This document shows positions 27,006 through 36,460 of a stretch of DNA of 64,000 nt, in pieces. Both the position numbers and the translations under genes were made by a program. This stretch comes from Hwanghaeella sp964350445. Lineage in GTDB: Bacteria; Pseudomonadota; Alphaproteobacteria; UBA8366; Aestuariispiraceae. The stretch spans positions 62,001 to 126,000 of the forward strand of contig CAYGKA010000005.1 in NCBI GenBank assembly GCA_964350445.1. The letters are read 5' to 3'. Each line of letters begins with the position of its first letter. The first letter of the stretch is position 1. The notes under the pieces are model-generated. The model was not told the origin of the DNA, searched no databases, and worked only from the letters and a program-made list of their open reading frames with translations.

Positions 27006-30002
27006 ATGAGTCCGTTCGAAGGGAAGCGCGAACAGGTGATGCTGTCGCCCAAGGAAGCGGATGAAATCAAGACCACCACCTGTTACATGTGCGCCTGCCG
27101 TTGCGGCATCCGGGTCTACCTGAAGGACGGCGGTGTTCGTTACATCGAAGGCAATCCCGATCATCCGGTGAACAAGGGCGTGCTTTGCGCCAAGGGATCC
27201 GCCGGGATCATGAACCACAACTCACCGGCCCGGCTGACCAAGCCGCTGCTGCGGGTGGGTGAACGCGGTGCGGGTGAATTCAAGGAAATCGAGTGGGAGG
27301 AAGCCCTCTCCCTTGCTCAGGATTGGCTGGGCGATATACGCCGCACTGATCCGAAGAAATTGGCCTTCTTCACCGGGCGCGATCAAAGCCAGTCGCTGAC
27401 CGGATGGTGGGCCGCCCAGTTCGGCACCCCCAATTTCGCGGCCCATGGCGGCTTTTGTTCCGTCAACATGGCGGCCGCCGGTCTCTACACCCTGGGTGGA
27501 GCGTTTTGGGAATTCGGCGAACCCGATTGGGACCACACCAAGTATTTCATGATGTGGGGCGTTGCGGAGGATCACGATTCCAACCCGATCAAGATCGGCC
27601 TCGGCAAGCTGAAGACGCGGGGGGACGCCAAGTTCGTTGCGGTCAATCCGGTACGGACGGGCTATGGCGCCATCGCCGACGAATGGATCGGCATCCGGCC
27701 CGGGACGGACGGATTGCTGGCCATGTCGCTGGTCCATGAGTTGCTGCGGACGGAAAATGTCGACCTCGACTTCCTGTCCCGCTACACCAACGCGCCGTGG
27801 CTGGTCATACAGAATCCCGGCGGTGCGGATGACGGGCTGATTGCCCGCGATGCCGACGGCAATCCGCTGTGTTGGGACGGGGACAAAGGCCAGACCGTAA
27901 ACGCCCTGTCGTCGGAGGCGAAACCCGTCCTGGCGGGGCGCTGGGTGCTGGACGACGGCCGCGCCGCGGTGCCGGCCTTCGACCTGTTGGCGCGCCGTTA
28001 CCTGGATCCGCAATATGCACCCGACGCCGTGGCGGAACGCACCGGTGTGTCTGCCGAAACGATCCGACGGATCGCCGCCGAGCTGGCGCATACCGCCTTT
28101 TCCGAAGAAGTGGTGATCGAACAGCCTTGGACCGATTGGGCCGGACGGAAACACGATCGCATGGTCGGCCGGCCGATATCCATGCATGGGATGCGTGGCA
28201 TCTCGGCTCATTCCAACGGGTTCCATACCTGCCGCGCGATCCATCTGCTGCAAGTCTTGCTGGGGTCGATCGATTGTCCCGGCGGCTGGCGCTACAAGGC
28301 GCCGTTTCCCCGGCCGATCCCGCCGGGCCCAAAGCCGGCGGGCAAGGAATGGCATCCCAACACCCCTCTGGGCGGTATGCCGCTCGGCAATCCGACAGGC
28401 CCGGAAGACTTGCTGGTCGAAGAAGACGGCACGCCGAAGCGCATCGACAAGGCGTATAGTTGGGAACATCCGCTGTCAGCCCATGGACTGATGCATATGG
28501 TGATCCACAATGCGTGGAAAAAGGATCCTTACGGGGTGGACGTTCTGTTCATGTACATGGCGAACATGGCCTGGAACTCGTCCATGAACGTACCGGGGAC
28601 CCTGCATTACCTCACCGACAAGGACTCGAATACCGGCGAATACAAAATCCCGAAAATCATATATTCCGACGCCTATTATTCGGAGATGGTTCCCTATGCC
28701 GATTTGATCCTGCCGGACACGACCTATCTGGAGCGGTGGGACTGTATCTCCCTGCTGGACCGTCCGATTTCCTCGGCGCATGGGCCGGGGGACGCTATCC
28801 GCCAGCCAGTGGTGAAACCCGACCGCGACGTTCGGCCGTTTCAGGATGTGTTGATCGATCTGGGTGCGCGGCTCGGCCTGCCGGGCTTTGTCGATACGGC
28901 AGGCGCTGCGAAATATCCCGGTGGCTATTCCGACTATATCGTAAATCACGAGCGTATGCCGGGGATCGGCCCGTTGGCGGGTTGGCGCGGCGAGGATGGC
29001 GACAGCCATGGGCGCGGCGCGGTCAACAAGGATCAGCTCGACCGTTACATCGAGAATGGCTGTTTCTGGAGCGCGGAAATGCCGCTCGAACACCAATATT
29101 TCAAACATGCCAACAAGGGATATCTGGACTACGCGGCTGGGATGGGCTGGATACCGAAGGCTGAACAGATTGTCCTGCAGCTTTATTCGGAACCGCTTCA
29201 GAAATTCCGCCTAGCCGCACAGGGCCACGGCCCCATGCAGCCGCCGGAACAGCATCGCGCCCGCGTCGAGACGTATTTCGACCCGCTTCCCATATGGTAC
29301 ATGCCGTTCGAGGAGGCTGCTGTCGACACCGATGCCTATCCGATGCACGCGCTGACGCAGCGGCCGATGCAGATGTATCATTCATGGGGGTCTCAGAACG
29401 CCTGGCTGCGTCAGATCACGGCGCGAAACAGGCTTTACATCAATGAAGAGACCGCTGCGGCCATGGGGGTCACGGACGAAGACTGGGTTTGGGTCATCAG
29501 CTATGCGGGCCGCGTCAAGGGTCAGGTCAAGCTGATGAACGGCGTCAATGCTGATACGGTCTGGACCTGGAATGCGATCGGCAAACGCAAGGGCGCTTGG
29601 CGGCTCAGCGTGGATGCGCCGGAATCGACGCAGGGCTTCCTGCTGAACCACATCATTTCCGAACTGCTTCCGGCAAAAGAGGACGGATTGCGCTATTCGA
29701 ACTCCGACCCTGTGACCGGGCAGGCTGCCTGGTTCGATCTGCGTGTCCGGGTGGAAAAATGCCTGCCGGAAGAAGCGGGTCTGACGGAACCGACATTCGA
29801 TGCGCTACCGCCGCCGCCGGGAGGTCCGACGCCGGTGGAAGAACTGAGCTATGGGGCACAGTTCACGAAGTCTGGCCGCGATGGCGGCGTGCCGATGACC
29901 GAGTGGATCGGTAATCGCCGCGAAGTGTCGGGCAATGTCGCGGGCGTTGCTGAGGGACATGGAAACAGGAAAGGCCCAGGGCCGAAGGACGGTCACAAAT
30001 GA
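27006..30002 (+). CDS. soeA: Sulfite dehydrogenase (quinone) molybdopterin subunit SoeA
   Basis: A 998-residue molybdopterin enzyme of the DMSO-reductase superfamily. The N-terminal 4Fe-4S motif is C26-x2-C29-x3-C33 with C61 (GVLCAKG). No Tat signal is present, which fits the cytoplasm-facing SoeABC sulfite dehydrogenase rather than exported reductases. The stretches FFTGRDQSQS and AHGGFCSVNMAAAG are, from memory, characteristic of SoeA proteins in Rhodobacterales. It oxidises sulfite to sulfate and passes electrons through SoeB and SoeC to quinone. Its stop overlaps the soeB start. A related polysulfide or other oxyanion enzyme is the main alternative. Confidence 0.75.
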   Translation: MSPFEGKREQVMLSPKEADEIKTTTCYMCACRCGIRVYLKDGGVRYIEGNPDHPVNKGVLCAKGSAGIMNHNSPARLTKPLLRVGERGAGEFKEIEWEEALSLAQDWLGDIRRTDPKKLAFFTGRDQSQSLTGWWAAQFGTPNFAAHGGFCSVNMAAAGLYTLGGAFWEFGEPDWDHTKYFMMWGVAEDHDSNPIKIGLGKLKTRGDAKFVAVNPVRTGYGAIADEWIGIRPGTDGLLAMSLVHELLRTENVDLDFLSRYTNAPWLVIQNPGGADDGLIARDADGNPLCWDGDKGQTVNALSSEAKPVLAGRWVLDDGRAAVPAFDLLARRYLDPQYAPDAVAERTGVSAETIRRIAAELAHTAFSEEVVIEQPWTDWAGRKHDRMVGRPISMHGMRGISAHSNGFHTCRAIHLLQVLLGSIDCPGGWRYKAPFPRPIPPGPKPAGKEWHPNTPLGGMPLGNPTGPEDLLVEEDGTPKRIDKAYSWEHPLSAHGLMHMVIHNAWKKDPYGVDVLFMYMANMAWNSSMNVPGTLHYLTDKDSNTGEYKIPKIIYSDAYYSEMVPYADLILPDTTYLERWDCISLLDRPISSAHGPGDAIRQPVVKPDRDVRPFQDVLIDLGARLGLPGFVDTAGAAKYPGGYSDYIVNHERMPGIGPLAGWRGEDGDSHGRGAVNKDQLDRYIENGCFWSAEMPLEHQYFKHANKGYLDYAAGMGWIPKAEQIVLQLYSEPLQKFRLAAQGHGPMQPPEQHRARVETYFDPLPIWYMPFEEAAVDTDAYPMHALTQRPMQMYHSWGSQNAWLRQITARNRLYINEETAAAMGVTDEDWVWVISYAGRVKGQVKLMNGVNADTVWTWNAIGKRKGAWRLSVDAPESTQGFLLNHIISELLPAKEDGLRYSNSDPVTGQAAWFDLRVRVEKCLPEEAGLTEPTFDALPPPPGGPTPVEELSYGAQFTKSGRDGGVPMTEWIGNRREVSGNVAGVAEGHGNRKGPGPKDGHK

Positions 30003-30751
30003 CCAGCCTGCCAGCCACGACCGACAAGAAACTGGGCCTCGTTATCGATCTGGATATCTGTGTCGGGTGCCATGCCTGCGCGGTCAACTGCAAGGAATGG
30101 AATACGTCGGGCCATAGCGCTCCGTTGACGGACAAGAACCCGTATGGCGGCGATCCGGCCGGCGTGTGGTTCAACCGGATTCACACTTTCGAAGTTCGGG
30201 ATGAGGAAGCCGGCAGCCGAACGGTCCATTTCCCGAAATCCTGCCTGCATTGCGAGGCGGCGCCCTGCGTATCTGTCTGCCCGACCGGCGCCAGCTATAA
30301 GCGGGAAGAAGACGGTATCGTCCTGGTCAACGCCGATACCTGCATCGGCTGCAAACTGTGTTCCTGGGCCTGCCCCTATGGCGCGCGGGAATATGACGAG
30401 TCCGCGGGCGTCATGAAGAAGTGCACCCTGTGCATCGACAAGATCTACAATGAGACGCTGCGGCCGGAAAGCCGCGTACCGGCTTGTGTATCGACCTGTC
30501 CCGCGGGCGCGCGCCATTTTGGCGATCTGGGCGACCCGGACAGCGAAGTGTCGAAATTGTCCGCTGCGCGCGGCGGCTATGCCCTGATGCCGGAACAGGA
30601 TTGCAAACCCGTGAACCGCTATTTGCCGCCGCGGCCGCGCAAGAATGGAGCGTCCGCCATTAGCGCGATGGACCGTTTTCACCCGAAAGACGATGACCTG
30701 GACGGGGCTGGATTTCTGGCCCGTTTGGTCGACCGTGTGTTGAGCCGGTAG
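29999..30751 (+). CDS. soeB: Sulfite dehydrogenase iron-sulfur subunit SoeB
   Basis: A 250-residue ferredoxin-like subunit with four cysteine clusters for 4Fe-4S centres: CVGCHACAVNC near residue 21, CLHCEAAPCVSVC near 81, CIGCKLCSWAC near 116, and CTLCIDK plus CVSTC near 142-165. It relays electrons from SoeA to the membrane anchor. The ATG overlaps the soeA stop, so the two are translated together. It has no signal peptide, consistent with a cytoplasmic complex. Confidence 0.8.
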   Translation: MTSLPATTDKKLGLVIDLDICVGCHACAVNCKEWNTSGHSAPLTDKNPYGGDPAGVWFNRIHTFEVRDEEAGSRTVHFPKSCLHCEAAPCVSVCPTGASYKREEDGIVLVNADTCIGCKLCSWACPYGAREYDESAGVMKKCTLCIDKIYNETLRPESRVPACVSTCPAGARHFGDLGDPDSEVSKLSAARGGYALMPEQDCKPVNRYLPPRPRKNGASAISAMDRFHPKDDDLDGAGFLARLVDRVLSR

Positions 30752-30802
30752 GGTAGGACCAGATGCGCCGCGCGATCTCGATTATCAGCCGTGGGGAAAT
30801 CC

Positions 30803-31753
30803 ATGCATCCCGCTAAATCCGTCATTTTCTTCACGACCGCGTCCGGCGCCGGCTATGGGCTGCTGATCTGGTTTGCGCTGTTCAACCTGTTCGGCAGGAT
30901 TCCGGCCGACCGCGACTTCGCCCTGGTTGTCCTGGGCGTTTCTTTCGCACTGGTGACGGCGGGACTGCTTTCGTCCACGGCCCATCTGGGCCATCCCGAA
31001 CGGGCTTGGCGCGCGCTGAGCCAGTGGCGCACATCCTGGCTGTCCCGCGAAGGTGTCGCGGCAATCCTCGCTTACTTGCCTGTTTTTGCATACTTCTATG
31101 TCTGGTTCATGGATGTGGACGACCGTGGGACGGTCGCCACGATTGCCGCTTCGGCCATCGTTCTGGCCCTGATCACCGTGTATTGCACCGCCATGATCTA
31201 TGCGTCACTGAAGACGATCCAGGCTTGGCACAATCGTTATACGGTGGCCGGATATCTGATTTTCTCCCTCATGACCGGTGCGGTGCTGCTGACGTTCTTC
31301 GTCCATTTGCGGCAGTTCGACATGCGTGATGAAGTTGCCGCGGCGGCCTTGTTGTCCCTGGGGTTGGGCCTGATGGTGAAGCAGGCCTATTGGCGGTTCC
31401 TGCAAGTGTCTTCCTCCACCAGTGATATTGGGACGGCAACGGGGTTGGGCGGTCCCGGCAAGACGACATTACTGGAAGGGCCGCACACGGAATCCAACTA
31501 TCTGCTGGACGAAATGGGATATCGGATCGCCCGCAAGCACGCCGACAAACTTCGCTTTTATGCCTCTGTGCTGGGGTTTGTCCTGCCCATCGCCCTGATC
31601 GTGGGGGCCGTCTTCTTGAGCGGCTTGACCGAAGTGCTCTGCGCCTTGTTCGCGGTCGCCTTCTGCTCCACCGGTATTCTTCTTGAACGGTGGCTGTTTT
31701 TCGCGGAAGCAAAGCATGTCGTCACCCTGTATTACGGCGCGGCCAACGCCTGA
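30803..31753 (+). CDS. soeC: Sulfite dehydrogenase membrane anchor SoeC (DmsC-like)
   Basis: A protein of about 316 residues with eight predicted membrane segments, of the DmsC/NrfD-like anchor family. The N-terminus MHPAKSVIFFTTASGAGYG is typical of SoeC. It binds quinone and delivers electrons from SoeB. I chose ATG 30803, with GGGGA upstream; a GTG at 30791 would add four residues. No extra gene separates soeA, soeB and soeC. Confidence 0.78.
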   Translation: MHPAKSVIFFTTASGAGYGLLIWFALFNLFGRIPADRDFALVVLGVSFALVTAGLLSSTAHLGHPERAWRALSQWRTSWLSREGVAAILAYLPVFAYFYVWFMDVDDRGTVATIAASAIVLALITVYCTAMIYASLKTIQAWHNRYTVAGYLIFSLMTGAVLLTFFVHLRQFDMRDEVAAAALLSLGLGLMVKQAYWRFLQVSSSTSDIGTATGLGGPGKTTLLEGPHTESNYLLDEMGYRIARKHADKLRFYASVLGFVLPIALIVGAVFLSGLTEVLCALFAVAFCSTGILLERWLFFAEAKHVVTLYYGAANA

Positions 31754-31810
31754 CGCCAAGGCAGGCCTCATCACCGCCGTTAACCTCTTCACAGTTGGGC
31801 ATAAAAGGCC

Positions 31811-31830
31811 TTGACGACAGCTTTTGCTGT
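31811..31830 (+). promoter_or_regulatory. Possible promoter/operator upstream of the second TRAP operon
   Basis: A TTGACG hexamer is followed at once by the perfect dyad ACAGC-TTTT-GCTGT. No good -10 could be assigned. The 251-base gap after soeC suggests that the TRAP genes have their own promoter here. Confidence 0.3.
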
Positions 31831-32004
31831 GGAATGCTACCGCCTTCGAATTTGGGGAAGGGGTATCAGAGTGCTGTCGGAGAACGGCGAGAAAGGCGCG
31901 CGAAGGAATCCGGTCGCGCCTTATTGTGTTTCTGTTGCCATGCGTGGAGAGTCGGCAGACATGGTCTCTCTGCAAGACTCGATCTCTCTCCGGTGACCCC
32001 TCCG

Positions 32005-32574
32005 ATGCCCGCCTGGACCAAATCCTACATTCGCTTTGTCGACAAAATGAACCGGCGTATCGGCCGGTTCGCCATGTATGGCATTTTTGCTCTTGTCGGC
32101 GTTCTGCTGTGGTCGTCCATATCGAAGACTTTCTTCTTGCCGTCTCTTTGGACGTTGGAAGTGGCCCAATTTTTGATGGTCGCCTACTATATCATCGGCG
32201 GCCCCTATTCGATCCAGCTTGGATCGAATGTTCGGATGGATCTGTTCTACGGCAATTGGTCTGACCGAAAGAAGGCGTGCTATGACGCGGTGAGCGTCAT
32301 GATGCTAGTCTTCTTCCTGGTTGTTTTGCTCTATGGCGGCCTCAATTCGATGGCCTATTCGCTCGGCTACTTTGGGAAGGAGCCGATCGGTTTTCTGTTC
32401 GGCCTGATCATCGGAACGGAAGAAATCGGTCATCTGGAACGCAGTCCGACCGCGTGGCGCCCCTATCTTTGGCCGATCAAACTGATCATGTGCATCGGTT
32501 TCCTTTTAATGCTGATGCAGGTATCCGCCGAGTTGCTCAAGGACATCGCGAAGATCCGCGGGGATGAGATCTGA
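32005..32574 (+). CDS. dctQ: TRAP transporter small permease
   Basis: A protein of about 189 residues with four membrane segments and DctQ-family layout. Long in-frame upstream sequence lacks family similarity, so I start at ATG 32005; a GTG at 31993 is also possible. Its stop overlaps the start of the large permease by one base, so the two are translated together. Confidence 0.8.
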   Translation: MPAWTKSYIRFVDKMNRRIGRFAMYGIFALVGVLLWSSISKTFFLPSLWTLEVAQFLMVAYYIIGGPYSIQLGSNVRMDLFYGNWSDRKKACYDAVSVMMLVFFLVVLLYGGLNSMAYSLGYFGKEPIGFLFGLIIGTEEIGHLERSPTAWRPYLWPIKLIMCIGFLLMLMQVSAELLKDIAKIRGDEI

Positions 32575-33896
32575 TGTCCTATGAGTTGATTGCTATCCTC
32601 ATGTTCTCTTCGATGATGCTGATGCTGATGACCGGTCAGCGCGTCTTCGGCGCCATCGGGGGCGTCGCGGTGATAGCCGCTCTGGCTCTGTGGGGCACGG
32701 GCGGATCGGACATCCCGTTCTCATCGGCCATGAAATTGATGAAGTGGTATCCGCTTCTGACCCTGCCGATGTTCATTTTTATGGGTTATGTGCTCTCGGA
32801 ATCGAAAATCGCGGACGATCTCTACAAGATGTTCCATGTCTGGATGGGACCGGTTCATGGCGGTCTGGCGATCGGGACGATCGGCCTGATGGTGCTTATT
32901 TCCGCGATGAACGGGCTGTCTGTCGCCGGCATGGCGATTGGCGCGACGATCGCGCTGCCCGAACTGCTCAAGCGCGGCTATGACAAAAGGATGGTGACAG
33001 GCGTAATCCAGGCGGGGTCGTCGCTGGGGATTCTTGTGCCGCCATCGGTCGTCCTGGTGCTTTATGCGATGATCGCGCGGCAGCCCGTCGGCCAGTTGTG
33101 GTTGGCGGGTGTATTCCCCGGCCTGATGATGGCTGCCCTTTTTATCGTCTATATCGCTATCCGCTGCCGCATCAATCCGAAGCTCGGTCCGGTTCTCCCG
33201 GTCGAAGAACGGACGGTCGCATTGTCCGAAAAACTCCGCCTGCTGCGCGCTGGTATCCTGCCGATCGTCATCTTCGCCTCCATGATGGTGCCTTTCATCA
33301 ATGGATGGACAAGCCTCGTGGAAAGTTCGGCAATCGGCGCGATGTCGGCCTTCGTGGCGGCGATCGTCAAGAAACGCATGACGCGGGAGGTCTTCGAAGT
33401 TTCGGTCCGCCAGACCTTGGCGATTTCCTGCATGTTCATGTGGATCATCCTGGCGGCGCTGGGCTTCGGCGCTGTCTTCGACGGGTTGGGCGCCGTGCGT
33501 GCGATCGAAAATCTGTTCACGGAACAGCTTGGCCTCGACCCCTGGATGATCCTGATCCTGATGCAGCTTTCCTTCCTGCTGATGGGAACGTTCCTGGACG
33601 ATACGGCGATGCTGGTGATTGTCGCGCCCCTCTACGTTCCGCTGGTGGATGCGTTGGGCTTCGATCTGGTTTGGTATGGCGTACTCTACACGATCACGAC
33701 GCAGATCGCTTACATGACGCCGCCCTTCGGGTATAATTTGTTTTTGATGCGTGCGATGGCGCCACCTGAGATATCATTAAGGGATATCTACGGGTCAATT
33801 CTTCCCTTCGTATGTGTAATGGTGCTGTCGCTTGCCGTGATCATGGCGTTCCCCGACATCGCGCTATGGCTGCCGCACTACGTCTATGGCCTTTAA
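32574..33896 (+). CDS. dctM: TRAP transporter large permease
   Basis: A 440-residue DctM-family protein with about 12 membrane segments. It has the family motifs MNGLSVAGMAIGATIALPELLKRGYD and LGILVPPSVVLVLYAMIA. It moves the substrate with sodium, together with DctQ and the periplasmic protein encoded next. It is clearly distinct from the other DctM at 16.5 kb, so the two systems likely carry different ligands. Confidence 0.88.
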   Translation: MSYELIAILMFSSMMLMLMTGQRVFGAIGGVAVIAALALWGTGGSDIPFSSAMKLMKWYPLLTLPMFIFMGYVLSESKIADDLYKMFHVWMGPVHGGLAIGTIGLMVLISAMNGLSVAGMAIGATIALPELLKRGYDKRMVTGVIQAGSSLGILVPPSVVLVLYAMIARQPVGQLWLAGVFPGLMMAALFIVYIAIRCRINPKLGPVLPVEERTVALSEKLRLLRAGILPIVIFASMMVPFINGWTSLVESSAIGAMSAFVAAIVKKRMTREVFEVSVRQTLAISCMFMWIILAALGFGAVFDGLGAVRAIENLFTEQLGLDPWMILILMQLSFLLMGTFLDDTAMLVIVAPLYVPLVDALGFDLVWYGVLYTITTQIAYMTPPFGYNLFLMRAMAPPEISLRDIYGSILPFVCVMVLSLAVIMAFPDIALWLPHYVYGL

Positions 33897-33973
33897 TAGA
33901 GCCCCGGAAAGGGGCCGCATTCGCGGATCATATCCGCTCGGTTTTTACCAACCTAAGAACAAGGAGTAAGAGA

Positions 33974-35008
33974 ATGACTACAAGACGCAAATTCCTTGCC
34001 GGTGCGGGCATTGCCGGCGCGGCAGCCCTCGCGGCGCCGGCCGTTCACGCCCAGTCCAAGATCAAATGGCGCATGCAGACTTATGCAGGCCCGGCACTGG
34101 CCGAACATGTCATCAAACCCGCCATCGACAGCTTCAACAAGATCGCCGGCGATCAGATGGAGATCGAACTCTTTTTCGCCGATCAGCTGGTGCCGACCGG
34201 TGAATTGTTCCGCGCCATGCAGAACGGCACGATCGACGCCGTCCAGTCCGATGACGATTCCATGGCCTCACCGACGGAAGTCACCGTGTTCGGCGGCTAT
34301 TTCCCGTTCGCCAGCCGGTATTCGCTGGACGTTCCGGTGTTGTTCAACCAGTACGGCCTGAACGAAATTTGGGATGCGGAGTACTCCAAGGTCGGGGTCA
34401 AGCACATCTCCGCCGGGTCTTGGGATCCGTGCCATTTCGCCACCAAGGACCCGATTCACAGCCTTGCGGACCTGCAGGGCAAGCGGGTCTTCACCTTCCC
34501 GACCGCGGGCCGTTTCTTGACGCAGTTCGGCGTCGTGCCGGTCACGCTGCCGTGGGAAGACATCGAAGTCGCGGTTCAAACCGGCGAACTGGACGGCATT
34601 GCCTGGTCCGGTATCACGGAAGACTACACGGTCGGTTGGGCGGATGTGACCAACTACTTCCTGACCAACAACATTTCCGGCGCCTGGGCGGGGTCTTTCT
34701 TCGCCAATATGGACCGTTGGAACGAATTGCCGGACAACCTGAAGGAATTGGTCAGGGTCACGTTCGACAGTTCCCATTATTACCGGCAGTGGTGGTATTG
34801 GGGCGGCGAAGCCTCGCTGCGTGTTGACGGCACGAAAATGCAATTGACGACCATTCCGGACAAGGAATGGGATACCGTCGAAGCTGCCGCGGTGAAGTTC
34901 TGGGACGAAATCGCATCGGAGTCCGAAACCAAGGCGAAAGTCGTGGAAATCTTCAAGAAGTACAACGCGGATATGGTTAAGGCTGGACGTCCCTACCGCT
35001 ATAGCTAA
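33974..35008 (+). CDS. dctP: TRAP transporter substrate-binding protein with Tat signal
   Basis: A protein of about 344 residues. The N-terminus TTRRKFLAGAGIAGAAALAAP is a twin-arginine signal, so the protein folds before export, as for several TRAP binding proteins. The body matches the DctP family, with FPTAGRFLTQFG and an aromatic-rich end (YYRQWWYWGGEASLR). The aromatic residues could favour an amine or zwitterionic ligand. The ATG at 33974 follows AAGGAG. It precedes a GS-like ligase gene across a hairpin. Confidence 0.85.
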   Translation: MTTRRKFLAGAGIAGAAALAAPAVHAQSKIKWRMQTYAGPALAEHVIKPAIDSFNKIAGDQMEIELFFADQLVPTGELFRAMQNGTIDAVQSDDDSMASPTEVTVFGGYFPFASRYSLDVPVLFNQYGLNEIWDAEYSKVGVKHISAGSWDPCHFATKDPIHSLADLQGKRVFTFPTAGRFLTQFGVVPVTLPWEDIEVAVQTGELDGIAWSGITEDYTVGWADVTNYFLTNNISGAWAGSFFANMDRWNELPDNLKELVRVTFDSSHYYRQWWYWGGEASLRVDGTKMQLTTIPDKEWDTVEAAAVKFWDEIASESETKAKVVEIFKKYNADMVKAGRPYRYS

Positions 35009-35029
35009 AAAGGGTCGTGCAAACGGGTC

Positions 35030-35056
35030 TGTGGGGCGCTGTTCAGGCGCCCCACA
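35030..35056 (+). terminator. Hairpin between dctP and the GS-like gene
   Basis: A perfect 10-bp stem (TGTGGGGCGC / GCGCCCCACA) with a 7-base loop, followed by TTTCCTTC. The T run is weak, so it may be a partial terminator or a 3' mRNA stabiliser that keeps binding-protein levels above those of the enzymes downstream. Confidence 0.5.
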
Positions 35057-35089
35057 TTTCCTTCAAGTCAGCAAAAATTGGAAGCAGTC

Positions 35090-36457
35090 ATGCCGGGTAA
35101 CCTAAGCTTTGAAGAACTGAAAACCGCCGTCGAAAAGGGCGAAATCGATACTGTCCTCGTGGCGCTGGTCGATATGCAGGGACGCCTGATGGGGAAACGT
35201 TTTCAGGCGGAATTCTTCCTCGAAAGCGGATATGAGGAAACGCATAGCTGTAACTACCTCCTTGCGACGGACCTCGAGATGGAGACCGTCCAAGGCTACA
35301 AATCGACGAGTTGGGCCGCCGGCTATGGCGACTATACGATGAAGCCGGACATGACGACCTTGCGGCGCGTTCCGTGGCTGGAAGGAACAGCCATGGTTCT
35401 CTGCGACGTACTGGATCATCACACACATGAAGAAGTTCCCCATTCGCCCCGCGCGGTCCTGAAGAAGCAGGTCAAACGCCTGGAGGCGATGGGCCTGAAG
35501 CCTTTCATGGCGTCTGAGCTTGAATTCTTCATGTTCCGCGAGTCCTTCGAGGAAGCGGGCGACGGCGGCTATCGCGGTCTGAAGACCTATAGCGCCTATA
35601 ACGAGGATTACCACATCTTCCAAACCACCAAGGAAGAAGGCGTGATGCGGGCGATCCGCACCGGGTTACAGGGTGCGGGAATTCCGGTCGAGAACACCAA
35701 AGGCGAAGCCGATGCGGGCCAGGGCGAGGTCAATGTCCGCTACAGCGAAGCCGTCGACATGGCCGATAACCATGTCATCATCAAGAATGCCTGCAAGGAA
35801 ATCGCCTGGCAGAAGGGGCACGCGCTGACCTTCCTGGCGAAGTGGAACGCCGGCATGGCGGGCAGTTCCTGCCATGTGCATCAGTCCCTTTGGACCTTGG
35901 ACGGCAAATCGGCCTTCCTGGACAAGGACGGGCAGTACGGCATGTCGGATATGATGAGGCATTATCTGGCTGGGCTACTGGCGCATGCCGGTGAATTCAC
36001 CTATTTCCTGGCGCCCTACATCAACAGCTACAAACGGTTCAAGGAAGGCACCTTCGCGCCGACAAAGGCGATCTGGTCCCTGGACAACAGGACGGCCGGA
36101 TATCGGCTGGTCGGCGAAGGCACCAAGGGCATTCGCGTCGAGTGCCGCGTCGGCGGATCGGACCTCAATCCCTACCTCGCCTATGCGGCGATGCTGGCTG
36201 CCGGGATCGATGGAATCGAGAACAAATTGGAATTGGAGCCGGAATTCACCGGCGATGCCTACAAGGCTGCGCGGGCGCGCAGCATTCCCACAGCGCTGCG
36301 GGATGCGACCGTCTCCCTGAAACGGTCGAAGATGCTGCGGGCGGCGATGGGGGACGATGTGGTCGACCACTACGTCCACGCCGCGACTTGGGAACAAAAG
36401 GCGTTTGATGATGCGGTCACCGATTGGGAAGTGGCTCGCGGTTTTGAAAGGGCTTAG
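35090..36457 (+). CDS. Glutamine-synthetase-like gamma-glutamyl-amine ligase
   Basis: A protein of about 455 residues with glutamine-synthetase folds: metal glutamates E143/E145 in ASELEFFMF, E213 in the GQGEVN region, catalytic histidine motif SSCHVHQSLW near 262, and ECRVGGSDLNPYLAYAAML. Paralogues of this kind (PuuA, GlnA4, IpuC types) use ATP to join glutamate to an amine instead of ammonia. Location between a TRAP system and an alcohol dehydrogenase supports a gamma-glutamylation pathway for an amino alcohol or polyamine. A housekeeping glnA is unlikely because there is no glnB nearby. The substrate is unknown. Confidence 0.75.
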   Translation: MPGNLSFEELKTAVEKGEIDTVLVALVDMQGRLMGKRFQAEFFLESGYEETHSCNYLLATDLEMETVQGYKSTSWAAGYGDYTMKPDMTTLRRVPWLEGTAMVLCDVLDHHTHEEVPHSPRAVLKKQVKRLEAMGLKPFMASELEFFMFRESFEEAGDGGYRGLKTYSAYNEDYHIFQTTKEEGVMRAIRTGLQGAGIPVENTKGEADAGQGEVNVRYSEAVDMADNHVIIKNACKEIAWQKGHALTFLAKWNAGMAGSSCHVHQSLWTLDGKSAFLDKDGQYGMSDMMRHYLAGLLAHAGEFTYFLAPYINSYKRFKEGTFAPTKAIWSLDNRTAGYRLVGEGTKGIRVECRVGGSDLNPYLAYAAMLAAGIDGIENKLELEPEFTGDAYKAARARSIPTALRDATVSLKRSKMLRAAMGDDVVDHYVHAATWEQKAFDDAVTDWEVARGFERA

Positions 36458-36460
36458 AGA

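Noticed and set aside
27222..28469. 415-codon minus-strand frame across soeA
   Set aside because: It is a shadow of soeA with unusual composition (arginine-, glutamine- and histidine-rich) and no ribosome site or domain.
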